Shown: positions 11,324 to 19,735, counted from the stretch's first letter. The stretch: 64,000 nucleotides of DNA from Kumtagia sp963839725 (GCA_963839725.1 CAWIWT010000043.1:1-64000); one strand, 5' to 3'. Translations and numbers: made by a program. Notes: generated by a model not told the origin, from the sequence alone.

Positions 11324-11803
11324 CATACTGCCCGGCGTCCGGCGTCTGAGGCTCGGATCCTTTATCCCTTTCACCCGCGCGCCGGCGAGACGGTGGTGGT
11401 GGTCGGCTCGAAGCGCCACGCCGGCGCTGAGCATCTCATCATCCGGCAACCTGATCGGACCCTGGCGCTGCTACCGGCATGGATGACCGAGCCGGGTCGA
11501 CTGGCTCAGCCCCTTGTTGGACATCCACGGTTTCCAGTCGAAAAGCTGTCTGACCTGCGCGCGCTTGTCGATGCCTTCATGGCCTCATGCGAGGGGGATT
11601 CGCCCCCGTGCAAGGGAGCCGATGATGCGAAGAGCGCAACACAATCAGAGGGATCTATTCGACCAAGCGACACGGGTGAGGGAGCTTCCGCCCGACCTGC
11701 GGACGAAGCTGACCCCGCTGGTCCAGGTGTTGCTGACAGAGGCGGCGGCCGCTGGGCCGCGCCAGGCCAAGGCGGACGATCTCGGCGAGGAGGACGGCGA
11801 TGA
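11324..11803 (+). pseudogene. DUF5372-like protein, 5' end missing
   Basis: From the left junction this frame reads RILYPFHPRAGETVVVVGSK, then LIIRQPDRTLALLPAWMTEPG. This resembles the DUF5372 proteins that accompany recombinases of the same kind in rhizobia. There is no ATG, and the frame continues upstream into istB codons, so the start was lost at the junction. It ends at 11803, overlapping the next two genes. Its biochemical role is unknown. The family assignment rests on memory of the HPF/GETVVVVG pattern. Confidence 0.5.
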
Positions 11804-11819
11804 CCAAGATCACGCCTGA
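11622..11819 (+). CDS. Small recombinase-partner protein
   Basis: The ATG at 11622 gives a 65-residue soluble, acidic-tailed protein, beginning MMRRAQHNQRDLFDQ and containing VRELPPDLRTKLTPLVQVLL. Its end overlaps the recombinase start by 20 bases, so the two are almost certainly co-translated. Proteins of this size sit between DUF5372 and the recombinase in similar modules, but their function is unknown. Residue composition and the intact frame support it as a real gene. Confidence 0.6.
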   Translation: MMRRAQHNQRDLFDQATRVRELPPDLRTKLTPLVQVLLTEAAAAGPRQAKADDLGEEDGDDQDHA

Positions 11820-13173
11820 ACACCTCGCCCGCGCCGCATTCGTCTATGTTCGTCAGTCAACGAATGATCAGGTTCTCAACAATCACGAGAGTCGGCGTCG
11901 CCAATATGGCTTGGTCGAGCGCGCTCGCGCCCTGGGCTGGTCGACCGTGGAGGTGATCGACGACGACCTCGGCCGCTCCGGCTCCGGCATCGCCCGCCCT
12001 GGCTTTGAGAAGCTGCTCGCCGCGATCTGCGAGGGGCGCGTCGGCGCCGTCGTCTCGACCGAGGCCTCACGGCTTGCCCGCAACGGGCGCGACTGGCACA
12101 CACTGCTCGAGTTCTGCGGCCTGGTCGGCACGCTGATCGTCGACGAGGACGGCGTCTACGATGCGCGGCACCCGAACGATCGTTTGCTGCTTGGCATGAA
12201 GGGCACGATGAGCGAGATGGAGCTGTCGCTGTTCCGCCAGCGCTCGCTCGAAGCCCTCAAGCAGAAAGCCCGCCGCGGCGAACTCTTCCTCACGGTGGCG
12301 ATCGGCTACCTGAAGACCTCGCACAATCGCATTGAGAGAGATCCGGATCGTCGCGTCCAAGAGGCAATCGCGTTGGTCTTTGCCAAGTTCGCCGAGATGC
12401 AGACCGTTCGGCAAGTCCACCTTTGGATGCGCCAACAGCGCCTGCCGTTGCCGGCGATTGAATACGGCGCAGAGGGGCGCAAGGTGGTCTGGAAACTCCC
12501 GGTCTACAACACCCTGCATCATATGCTGACCAACCCGCTCTATGCCGGGGCCTACGCCTTCGGGCGGACCGGGAGCCGGATCATCATCGAGGCCGGCCGC
12601 AAACGGATCGTGCGCGGCTTCCGCAAGGATCGCAGCGCATGGGAGGTTTTGATCCGCGACCACCATGAGGGCTACATTGGCTGGGCGGAGTTCGAGAGGA
12701 ATCAGCGCCTGATCAGCGACAACGCCAACGGCAAGAGCTTCCTGAGCCGCGGTTCAGTCCGGCGCGGTGAGGCGCTGCTGGCTGGCCTGCTGCGCTGCGG
12801 GCACTGCGGCCGCAAGCTCCACGTCGCCTATAGCGGCAAGAACGGAAGCGCGGGCCGCTATCACTGTCGTGGCGGTCATCTCAACCACGGCGCCGATTGG
12901 TGTATCTCGTTCGGCGGGATGCGGATCGATCGAGCGGTCGGCGCTGAGGTCATCGAACGGCTGCAGCCGCTGGGCATAGAAGCCGCCATCGGTGCTATGG
13001 AAGCGCGGCGGACCGAGACCGCCGGGAAGCTGCGCCAACTCGAGCTCGCGCTCGAGCAGGCACGCTACGAGGTCCGCCAGGCGCGTCGTCAGTACGACGC
13101 GGTCGACCCCGACAACCGCCTTGTTGCGCCGACGACATCCTGGAACGAGCGCCTTCGCTCGGCCCGAAGATGA
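11800..13173 (+). CDS. Large serine recombinase, C-terminally truncated
   Basis: The protein begins MTKITPEHLARAAFVYVRQST, with the resolvase catalytic serine in YVRQST. It continues with the resolvase core (VVSTEASRLARNGRDW, GTMSEMELSLFRQRS), the recombinase domain (NPLYAGAYAFGRTGSR) and a zinc-ribbon (LLRCGHCGRKLHV ... CRGG). These enzymes cut and rejoin DNA through a phosphoserine intermediate. The sequence ends in a coiled-coil start at about residue 440 and then runs into istB DNA, so the usual long C-terminal region is absent. The catalytic domain is intact, but DNA binding or site choice may be affected. The start overlaps the upstream small gene. Confidence 0.85.
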   Translation: MTKITPEHLARAAFVYVRQSTNDQVLNNHESRRRQYGLVERARALGWSTVEVIDDDLGRSGSGIARPGFEKLLAAICEGRVGAVVSTEASRLARNGRDWHTLLEFCGLVGTLIVDEDGVYDARHPNDRLLLGMKGTMSEMELSLFRQRSLEALKQKARRGELFLTVAIGYLKTSHNRIERDPDRRVQEAIALVFAKFAEMQTVRQVHLWMRQQRLPLPAIEYGAEGRKVVWKLPVYNTLHHMLTNPLYAGAYAFGRTGSRIIIEAGRKRIVRGFRKDRSAWEVLIRDHHEGYIGWAEFERNQRLISDNANGKSFLSRGSVRRGEALLAGLLRCGHCGRKLHVAYSGKNGSAGRYHCRGGHLNHGADWCISFGGMRIDRAVGAEVIERLQPLGIEAAIGAMEARRTETAGKLRQLELALEQARYEVRQARRQYDAVDPDNRLVAPTTSWNERLRSARR

Positions 13174-13486
13174 GGATATTGGCGCCCGGCTCGATCCAGG
13201 CATTGCCAGTGGCCAGCGCGGCGATATGGGCTTTGCGGATCGAGGGGGCGGCGGCGAAGTCGAAGGTCTCGAGCGTCTTGCCTGGCGGCAGGGCGGATTG
13301 GGCGAGGTGTCGGGCGATGCGGCGGGTGGCCCGCTCAGCCAGTTCATGCTCGCAGAGGACGGCGAGGAAGCGAGCCGCGCCCCAGCCCTCCTTGTCGGCG
13401 CGTGCCCCGAACTCCTGCCAGAGACGTCCGATGGTCGGCATTCTGAGCTCGGTGAGCATCAGCGGCAACTTGGCGGCGTCGGTCAT
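13159..13486 (-). pseudogene. istB: IstB 5' part (N-terminal domain)
   Basis: The ATG at 13486 overlaps the istA stop as ATGA, the classical IS21 arrangement. The protein starts MTDAAKLPLMLTELRMPTIG and runs through LETFDFAAAPSIRKAHI to ILIFGPS, where the nested fragment interrupts the P-loop. It is the N-terminal domain of IstB without ATPase motifs and is therefore non-functional alone. Confidence 0.8.
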
Positions 13487-15005
13487 GGCGGGATCTGCGG
13501 ATGTGGTGCGGCGGCGATAAGGCGGTCATAAGCCTCGAGGTCGGGAGCCGGGATGGTGATGCGAGGCGGCGCCGTCGGCACCGGAGCGATGGCCAGGCGG
13601 GCTGCTTCCAGATCGGGGATTTGGCTGGCATCGAGGATGGCCTGGAGGTGAGTCGGCGAGCGCATCCAGGCAGCCGTGGGTCGCCGCCAGATGCAGGAGG
13701 CCGACATAGACGCGGCAGGCCTTGCGCGGCTCGAGCTTGTGGTCGAGCGCCTCCCAGGCCCGGCGGAAGACAGCCCTGGGGAAGAGATCCTCGCGGAACA
13801 CGGAGTGACGGAAGGCCTGCGGCTTCTTGACGAGGGTGCCGATCAGGTGGCGCCAATCGACCTGACGGACGGCCTTGTCGCCGGCGCGGCGATATCGGCG
13901 CGGCAGGGTGAGGACCGGCGTGGTGCCGAGGTAGCAGACGAGCCGGTCGTCATAGATGTGGACCTTCAGCCTGGTGCCGATGAGGCGGGAGGGCACGCTG
14001 TAGAGGACGCCGCGCGCCATGATCGTGCCGAAGCGGGTGACGCCGACGGTGGCCAGGGAGAAGTCGGTGGTGCGATGCCGCGGTAGAGGCTGCAAGGCCT
14101 TGAGCTCGATGGCGACAGCTGCGGCGCGCCGCGCATTCTTGCGAGCGACGGTCTCGGCCAGGAAGGCCTGATAGGCGGCGAGGTCGGCAAAGTCGCCCGA
14201 CCCGCGCAGCTCCAGGGCTTCCCTGATGGAACGCTTGAGGTGACCATGCGCGGCCTCGACGGCGCCGTTCTCATGCGCCACGCCGGCATTGTTGCGGGTC
14301 GGCTCCAGACCATAGTGGCGGCAGAAGGCGGCATAGCCCTTGGCCTCGTCATCGCGGTCGGCGAGGTTGCGATAGGCGGCCGAGAGCCGGTCGGTGCGGT
14401 GCTCGCGCGGCACGCCGCCGAGCTGCCAAAGCGCCTCCTGCAAGCCCTCGGTCAGGGCGGTGTAGCTCTCCCCGCCCTGAACGACACGGACATGCTCCCA
14501 GCCCGAGAAGGCGAGCCAGAAGTGGTAGAGCATGTGCTTGAACGGCCTGCCGGCAAGCGTCACCAAGAAGCCATCGGGATGGGTGAAGTCGGACAGCGCC
14601 TGGCGACCGGGCGGATGCTCTTGCCGGAAGATCAGCTCGCGCTCGGGACCCTCGGTCGCCCGCCAATGGGCGACGTGGCGCTGGAGAGTGCGCAGCAGCC
14701 GGTCCGGATAACGGCCGGGATGCAGCCGCTGCAGTTCTTCAAGCAGGGTCGTGGCGCGAATGCCCGGCGCCCGCTCCAGGATCGGCACGATCTCGGCGCG
14801 CCACACGTCCTGGAAGGGATCGACCCGGGTCCGGTACCTGTCGGGGGAGCCGCTGGCTCGCCAGTATGCGGCGCCCCTTCTCGATGCGCCGTGCCGTGCT
14901 CTCGCTGAAGCCGGCTCGTGCCGACGCGATCGCTTGGCTTGACCCCTCCTTGCGCTCGTCCATGAACCGCCTGACCTGGCGGTCGGTGATGTGCCCTCCC
15001 GGCAT
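13483..15005 (-). pseudogene. istA: IstA transposase of the IS21-family element, two frameshifts
   Basis: The start at 15005 gives MPGGHITDRQVRRFMDER, an IstA-type helix-turn-helix N-terminus. The frame changes near 14860, and the body follows: LSDFTHPDGFLVTLAG, YHFWLAFSGWEHVRV, and GLEPTRNNAGVAHENG with VEAAHGHLKR, the DDE integrase core. It changes again near 13670 to give the tail THLQAILDASQIPDLEAARL and the stop overlapping istB. Both shifts are explained by one extra base (one lies in a run of C). A whole IstA is about 500 residues, which this matches once corrected. Confidence 0.85.
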
Positions 15006-15051
15006 CCGATCCCCCCGTGCGGGAGGAGGTCGAAATCGGGCAGCTCCCCGA

Positions 15052-15100
15052 CCGGTCATCCTAATCGTCGTCAGGCGCTCACCTTAATCGTCGTCGCGCA
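15052..15100 (-). repeat. Right terminal inverted repeat of the IS21-family element
   Basis: Read on the minus strand, this end begins TGCGCGACGACGATTAAGG and finishes CGACGATTAGGATGACCGG. It pairs with 10798-10846 over the same 49 bases. Beyond it the oppA reading frame resumes with GEAKPD. Confidence 0.85.
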
Positions 15101-15531
15101 TCGGGTTTCGCCTCCCCCGAGTTGACCGCTTCGGCATTCTTGATGACATAAAGCATCGAGGCATATTCCGCCCCGGTCTCGGGATTCTCCAGCCGCCCGA
15201 GAGCGTAGACGAAGTCCTCGGCTGTCACTGGATCGCCGTTCGACCACACGGCGTCCTCACGGAGCTTGAAGGTGTAGACCGTGCCGTCGTCGGAGACCGT
15301 CCAGCTCTCCGCCGCACCGGGGATTAGCTCGCCGCGCGCATCGGGCATCACCAGCCCTTCGAAGAGGTCGCGCAGGATGTGAGCCTCGTTAACCGTCGAT
15401 GTCTTGTGCGGATCGAGCGATTCCGGCTCCGACATGTTGCCGCGATTGTAGACCATCTCCGCGAATGCGCTGCCGGCAACGAGCAGAGTTAGTGCTAGCG
15501 CGATTGCGAGTTTCGCCGCCCTTCGTCGCAT
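15101..15531 (-). pseudogene. N-terminal part of the oppA-type binding protein, with signal peptide
   Basis: The ATG at 15531 has AGGAG upstream and begins MRRRAAKLAIALALTLL with an AFA cleavage site, a clear Sec signal peptide for periplasmic export. The mature part reads MVYNRGNMSEPESLDPHKTS and LREDAVWSNGDPVTAEDFVY, hallmarks of oligopeptide-binding proteins. The frame is cut after about 143 residues by the IS21-family element; the rest is at 9644-10797. Upstream is a TPR fragment of a cyclase-type protein ending three bases from this ATG. Confidence 0.85.
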
Positions 15532-15533
15532 GT

Positions 15534-15863
15534 TCAGCTCCTGTTCCTTGCATATACGTCCGCTTCCACCCGACGAAGAAGCGGCAGGAAGCGCGGATGG
15601 TCGCGGATCGGGTCGAGGTCCGTGTCGCGACTGATCCAATCGAGCGTGCCGGGCTTGGCCCGCATGACCCAACGCTCGAGAAGATCGAGGGCCTTTTCCT
15701 TCTCCCCGACGAGCACGTAGTCGCACGCGACGTTATAAATCGTCAGCGCGTCGTCCGGCGCGATCGTCAACGCGCGCGTCATCCACTCCAGAGCGCGCTC
15801 CCGATCGCCAAGGCGGGCGAGAGCGCCGGCGCCGAGTGTAGCCGCGAGCGGCACATCTGTCAT
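15534..15863 (-). pseudogene. TPR C-terminal fragment of a cyclase-type signalling protein
   Basis: About 109 residues are encoded, starting MTDVPLAATLGAGALARLG and ending LDPIRDHPRFLPLLRRVEAD. This repeat-plus-tail pattern is typical of the C-terminus of adenylate cyclase proteins with TPR repeats (the DPIRDHPRF motif recurs in that family). No cyclase domain precedes it; upstream is the divergent ArsR gene. It could be translated as a small TPR protein, but I think it is a truncated leftover that ends immediately before oppA. Confidence 0.55.
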
Positions 15864-15955
15864 GAGAGGGATCCCTGAGCGGTGGCTGAAATCATTCCCT
15901 TCTTTCCCCGAATCCCCCGCTCCAGCACCCCATCTCGCGCCGCGCCTCCCCTTGC

Positions 15956-16351
15956 ATGCCGCTAATCCGTCTGTTAGACACTGAACCACATGGTTCAGTA
16001 TATCCAGCCCGCCTCGATGCCTCGTTCGCCGCGCTCTCGGACGCCACCCGACGCGGCGTTCTGGAGCAGCTCGGACGTGCAGACGCTTCGATCACGGAGC
16101 TTGCCGAGAAGTTCCACATGACCCTCACGGGCATGAAGAAGCACGTCGGCGTGTTGGAGCAGGCGGGGCTCGTCACCACGGAGAAGGTCGGGCGCGTGCG
16201 GACCTGCAAGCTCGGCCTACGCCGACTGGAGGAAGAGGCGGCATGGATCGAGAGGTACCGCCAGCTCTGGGACGCACGCTTCGACGAGTTGGACAAGGTT
16301 GTCGAGGAATTGAAACGGAAGGAGAAACTCGATGGACGAGAGAAGAGATAG
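15956..16351 (+). CDS. ArsR-family transcriptional regulator
   Basis: A compact winged-helix repressor: LDASFAALSDATRRGVLEQL, then recognition region ITELAEKFHMTLTGMKKHV and wing VTTEKVGRVRTCKLG, ending in a charged helix. No metal-binding ELCVCDL motif is present, so it is of the SdpR/SRPBCC-linked type rather than a metal sensor. The start is uncertain. The only in-frame ATG is 15956, but the ATG at 15990 (MVQYIQP), inside a palindrome, looks like the ancestral start and is out of frame by one base. It overlaps the SRPBCC gene by 20 bases, so the two form an operon. Confidence 0.8.
   Translation: MPLIRLLDTEPHGSVYPARLDASFAALSDATRRGVLEQLGRADASITELAEKFHMTLTGMKKHVGVLEQAGLVTTEKVGRVRTCKLGLRRLEEEAAWIERYRQLWDARFDELDKVVEELKRKEKLDGREKR
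15982..15997. promoter_or_regulatory. Candidate autoregulatory operator palindrome
   Basis: TGAACCACATGGTTCA is a near-perfect inverted repeat with six paired bases on each side of ACAT. It covers the start region of the ArsR gene. Location and symmetry fit an autorepression site for the encoded dimeric winged-helix regulator; binding itself is inferred. Confidence 0.5.
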
Positions 16352-16850
16352 TGAGCCCACCCCCATGAAGAACCACACGACGGTGGAACGGAAGTCAGAG
16401 CGTGAGCTGGTCGTTACGCGAACCTTCAACGGCCCGGCGCGCATCGTGTTCGAGGCTTGGACCAAGCCTGAGCTGTTCATGCGGTGGTGGGCACCGAAGT
16501 CGATGGGCGTGCCCCTGCTGTCCTGCGAGATGGATGTTCGTACCGGGGGCAAATACCGTCTCGAGTTCGGACAGGATGCCTCAAACTCCTGGGCATTCTT
16601 CGGCAAGTACATCGAAGTGATACCGCACTCGCGCCTCGTCTGGACCAATGAAGAAGATGAGGACGGCGCCGTGACCACGGTGACATTCGAGGAAAAGGGT
16701 GACAAGACGCTGCTGGTCCTGCACGAACTCTATCCCTCGAAGGAAGCTCTCGACGACGCCATCGCCGGGATGGAGGGTGGGATGCCCGAGCAGTTCGAGC
16801 AGCTGGACGAGCTTCTCGTCACCCTGGGCGCGAGCGTGGGAGGGTCATGA
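16332..16850 (+). CDS. SRPBCC (AHSA1-like) domain protein
   Basis: A 172-residue protein of the START/Bet v1-like fold: VVTRTFNGPARIVFEAWTKP, FMRWWAPKSMG, GKYRLEF, and the C-terminal helix GMPEQFEQLDELLVTLG. These small cytoplasmic proteins bind hydrophobic ligands, and their genes are usually partnered with an ArsR gene exactly as here. The start could be ATG 16332, overlapping the regulator, or ATG 16365 (MKNHTT), which keeps the whole fold. The ligand is unknown. Confidence 0.85.
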   Translation: MDERRDSEPTPMKNHTTVERKSERELVVTRTFNGPARIVFEAWTKPELFMRWWAPKSMGVPLLSCEMDVRTGGKYRLEFGQDASNSWAFFGKYIEVIPHSRLVWTNEEDEDGAVTTVTFEEKGDKTLLVLHELYPSKEALDDAIAGMEGGMPEQFEQLDELLVTLGASVGGS

Positions 16851-17138
16851 CGTCGTCGATCTCGCGGTCGGCCGCCTGGCTCTTTACTACGCGGAAGAGA
16901 ACCCCGACGAGGTCGTCGTCGTCCTCGACGAAAAGACCGAGGCTCTGATCCGCGAGCTCGAAGCCCGGCATGGCCACCTTCGACACGCCATACTACGCTG
17001 CAACTTGATGGTGGATCGGCGGGATTTAACGCATACGCCGAAATAATCTGCTGGCACTCAGACATGTCATAGGCACGGTCCGCTCTTGGAGATCGGCGAA
17101 CGCAGCTTTGACGACCGAGATGCGGCTGCAAAGTTGAC

Positions 17139-17360
17139 ATGGCATACGCGCTGCAGCCCGCCCACGCCGGGTCCGGATTCTTGGACGGCGCATCGCACCT
17201 GTCGGCACCGACACGGCGCGAGGTGGAACTCGCGCAGGCTCGCGGCTGGGACCAGACTATCCGGCTGGCGTGTCAGACATCCGCGAACGGGGACGTCACG
17301 CTGGAACGGATCGTGCTCAGCGAGGCGACAGCGAGCCATCGTCGCTCGAAGTCGCGTAGT
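17139..17360 (+). pseudogene. Possible remnant of a cyclase N-terminal region
   Basis: An open frame contains APTRREVELAQARG, then WDQTIRLACQTSANGDVTL with ERIVLSE. This resembles the N-terminal 2Fe-2S/ferredoxin-like region that precedes some class III cyclase domains. No cyclase domain follows; the frame becomes low-complexity Ser/Arg codons. Frame and start are not convincing for a working gene. The family link is a pattern judgement and should be treated as weak. Apart from this and the small gene at 17488, the stretch 16851-18022 shows no gene. Confidence 0.3.
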
Positions 17361-17487
17361 CCGAGCACACGCCGCTCGCGCGAAAAGCAAACGCACGCAT
17401 CGACTACCACTTCGACAGACTCGCATTCAAGAGCCCCATCCTTCCGGCAAATGCGCGCGGGCGTGCTTTTCGTTAACCCGGAGCCCC

Positions 17488-17625
17488 TCACAGTTCCGTC
17501 CAATGATAGAGAAGGCCGATGACCACGATCTCCAGGATAAGCAGAATGGCGCAGATAGCGCCACCTGCTGCGTAGCCTCGCCAAAATTGTAAAATGTCCT
17601 CTTCGCGCTCAAGAGCTTCCGCCAA
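17488..17625 (-). CDS. Putative small single-pass membrane protein
   Basis: A 45-residue frame with a TTG start reads MAEALEREEDILQFWRGYAAGG, followed by one strongly hydrophobic helix (AICAILLILEIVVIGLLY) and the end HWTEL. The cytoplasmic charged head followed by one membrane span is typical of small envelope proteins. There is no recognised family. The TTG start follows a weak GCGGCAGG sequence. Moderate support only, because of the short length and rare start. Confidence 0.4.
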   Translation of the reverse strand: MAEALEREEDILQFWRGYAAGGAICAILLILEIVVIGLLYHWTEL

Positions 17626-18022
17626 CCTGCCGCAGGGGCGAGTGGTGTTGCCGGCTGCGGCAGGCTAAACCACGGCTGCGGAACCGTGCAGCGTGCCGGA
17701 AGCCACCTGACACGCTGCAAATTAACCGGGTTGATCGGCGGTTGGTTCCGCATACATGAGCGGCGTAAAAAGTCAGCACCTTAGAAGTATCCCGCGTTTG
17801 CAGCCACCCATATGGCGTTTGCCCTCCAGCGTTGTGAACCGCGTTTTTCAATCCCCTCAGCAGGAGCATGACCAATGATCTCATACGTCAAGAAACCCGA
17901 ACCGCCGATCCGATATTGATTTCTTAGCCAAGCCCTTGCCGACGCCGCCACCCTCTGATCCCCTGCCAAACGGCTCAATGCGATGCTGATTCGCTTTTTC
18001 ATGGGAATCTAGAGGACTAACA

Positions 18023-19207
18023 ATGACCACTAGAGACAGGCCGGCAATCTTGGAGATGAGGCCGAAAATAACCGTCATAGGGGTGGGTGGCGGTGGCGGA
18101 AACGCCGTCAACAACATGATCGCCGAAAAACTGCAAGGCGCCGAGTTTATCGTCGCTAATACGGATGCCCAGGCGCTCGCTATGTCGAACGCGCCACGGC
18201 TGATTCAGTTGGGTGCCAGGGTCACGGAAGGCTTAGGCGCCGGGTCACTTCCCCACATCGGCCGTGATGCCGCAGAGGAATGGATCGACGAAATCATGGA
18301 TCACCTTTCGGGGACTCACATGTGCTTCGTAACTGCAGGTATGGGAGGTGGAACGGGAACTGGAGCTGCCCCCATCATAGCTCAGGCCGCTCGCAACGCG
18401 GGAATACTCACAGTGGCTGTCGTTACCAAGCCCTTCGTCTTCGAAGGGAAGCAGAGGATGCAATCCGCCGAGGAAGGCATAGAACGTCTTCGCGAATGTG
18501 CGGATACCGTAATCGTCATTCCCAACCAGAACCTGTTCAGAATCGCGGATGCCAGGACGACGTTCGCCGAGGCGTTCGCCATGGCGGATCGTGTCCTCTA
18601 TTCGGGCGTCGGCTGCATCACCGATCTCATTGTAAAAGAAGGGCTGATCAATCTCGACTTTGCCGACGTGAAGTCGGTGATGCGCGACATGGGACGCGCA
18701 ATGATGGGAACCGGCGAGGCCATGGGCGTAGGCCGAGCCATTAAGGCGGCGGAAGCTGCCATCGCAAACCCGCTTCTCGACGAATCTTCCATGATTGGAG
18801 CCAAGGGAGTGCTTGTGTCGATCTCGGGCGGGATGGACATGACTCTGTTTGAGATCGACGAGGCAGCCACTCGCATTCGTGATGAGGTTGATGACGATGC
18901 CGACATTATCGTCGGCGCCATTTTCGATCAGGCGCTTGAAGGCAAATTCAGGGTGTCCGTCGTCGCGACGGGACTGCGACATGCAGTGGCAGCGAGAATC
19001 ACAGAGGCACACAGGTTGATCTGGTGGGGGGCGACTTCTAAGCTGAGACAAAGGGAAACAATGCAACAGAACAAACTCTATCTCGTCATCGGCGCGCTTG
19101 TGGTCGTTGTCATTGGCCTTGGGATCTACGTCCTGCGAGAGGAGACCAAGCCGGAAGGTGTTGAGTTGCGCATCGACAATTCCGGCATATCGCTTGAGCA
19201 AAAGTGA
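18023..19207 (+). CDS. FtsZ paralogue with a membrane-anchor tail
   Basis: The ATG at 18023 follows AGAGGA. The protein has the tubulin-like GTPase fold: KITVIGVGGGGGNAVNNM, the GTP signature GGGTGTG (about residues 108-114), the NTDAQAL loop and the T7 loop NLDFADVK. It stops matching FtsZ after RVSVVATGL (about residue 318), so the long linker and the C-terminal FtsA/ZipA-binding peptide are absent, as in short rhizobial FtsZ2-type proteins. The frame then continues without a stop into QQNKLYLVIGALVVVVIGLG and a polar tail. The ATG at 19061, preceded by AAGGGAAACA, could also start this tail as a separate 48-residue protein. Confidence 0.85.
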   Translation: MTTRDRPAILEMRPKITVIGVGGGGGNAVNNMIAEKLQGAEFIVANTDAQALAMSNAPRLIQLGARVTEGLGAGSLPHIGRDAAEEWIDEIMDHLSGTHMCFVTAGMGGGTGTGAAPIIAQAARNAGILTVAVVTKPFVFEGKQRMQSAEEGIERLRECADTVIVIPNQNLFRIADARTTFAEAFAMADRVLYSGVGCITDLIVKEGLINLDFADVKSVMRDMGRAMMGTGEAMGVGRAIKAAEAAIANPLLDESSMIGAKGVLVSISGGMDMTLFEIDEAATRIRDEVDDDADIIVGAIFDQALEGKFRVSVVATGLRHAVAARITEAHRLIWWGATSKLRQRETMQQNKLYLVIGALVVVVIGLGIYVLREETKPEGVELRIDNSGISLEQK

Positions 19208-19353
19208 GAAACACATCCTGTTCGCTGGCGCCCTGGAACGCTTATCGCTCGTCCGCATTTAGGCCTATCGACGGCAAAACCCGCCAAATTGTCCAAATTA
19301 TCGTGATCATAATTGGCATTGTTTCGCTGCTGAAATACCTCGCCGTTTTCTAG
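19204..19353 (+). CDS. Putative small membrane protein
   Basis: A GTG start overlaps the stop of the FtsZ-like gene (GTGA). The 49-residue product ends in a hydrophobic helix, RQIVQIIVIIIGIVSLLKYL, with a short AVF tail. Coupling to the upstream membrane tail suggests the two small membrane segments belong together. No family is recognised. The hydrophobic pattern and tight coupling are the only support. Confidence 0.45.
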   Translation: MRNTSCSLAPWNAYRSSAFRPIDGKTRQIVQIIVIIIGIVSLLKYLAVF

Positions 19354-19426
19354 GCGAGCCGAACCCGCGCAGGACCGCATCGTCTGATCGGCCAAGCGTT
19401 GAACTGCATCAACGGGAGCGTCACTC

Positions 19427-19735
19427 ATGAACGTCGCCAATCTCCAACTGGAAGGGCTGATGATGGCGTTGGCGTCGATCAACGGCCTGCTTGTTCAAAA
19501 GGGTGTTTTATCGATCGAGGAAATTGACGTAGCGCTGCATAAAGCGGAGTCGTCGATCGCAAGCGACGATCGTGTCAACGAAGACATGTCGCCGGCCAAT
19601 CGTGATGCGGTTTGTTTTCCGCTGCGCCTGCTGCGTATGGCTAACAAGTCCGACGCCGAAAACGGTACGCCATCCTTCCCGGATCTGGCCAGGATGGTTG
19701 GAAGAACAAAAGCGCCATACAACGATCAGAGGTGA
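19427..19735 (+). CDS. Conserved small protein, function unknown
   Basis: A 102-residue soluble protein starting MNVANLQLEGLMMALASING, with GGGAG upstream of the ATG. The first half forms amphipathic helices (LVQKGVLSIEEIDVALHKAE), and the second half has PLRLLRMANK and FPDLARMVG. No catalytic motif is visible. The pattern resembles a small rhizobial protein of unknown function. It is followed 12 bases later by a DUF3606 gene, likely in one operon. Confidence 0.65.
   Translation: MNVANLQLEGLMMALASINGLLVQKGVLSIEEIDVALHKAESSIASDDRVNEDMSPANRDAVCFPLRLLRMANKSDAENGTPSFPDLARMVGRTKAPYNDQR

Larger units (their letters stand above)
11318..13158 (+). mobile_element. Recombinase-bearing fragment nested inside istB
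   Basis: About 1.84 kb of foreign DNA separates the two halves of istB within the P-loop codons. It carries, in order, a 5'-incomplete DUF5372-like frame, a small 65-residue protein and a large serine recombinase that loses its 3' end at the right junction. Both flanks show the istB sequence GCTCGG at the boundary, so the join may include a short duplication. Lack of a complete gene at either end argues for insertion of a partial module or later deletion, rather than a clean transposition. Confidence 0.7.
10798..15100 (-). mobile_element. IS21-family element inserted in oppA, itself carrying a nested insertion
   Basis: The element is bounded by 49-bp imperfect inverted repeats starting TGTGCAACGAC on the left and TGCGCGACGACG on the right. 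It contains istA (frameshifted) and istB (split). Subtracting the nested fragment at about 11318-13158 leaves about 2.46 kb, the normal IS21-family size. It lies between the two halves of an oppA gene, both in the minus orientation. I could not identify a convincing target-site duplication. With istA frameshifted and istB split, it is not expected to move on its own. Confidence 0.85.

Noticed and set aside
10798..15100. A novel composite transposon or defence island between the oppA halves
   Set aside because: All contents are explained by IS21 genes and a recombinase fragment; no cargo or defence gene is present.
16853..17046. Plus-strand frame after the SRPBCC gene (VVDLAVGRLALYYAEENPDE...)
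   Set aside because: No start codon or Shine-Dalgarno and no recognisable family; possibly a remnant but not supportable.
18245..19258. Minus-strand open frame opposite the FtsZ-like gene
   Set aside because: No motif, and the plus strand carries unmistakable FtsZ signatures.
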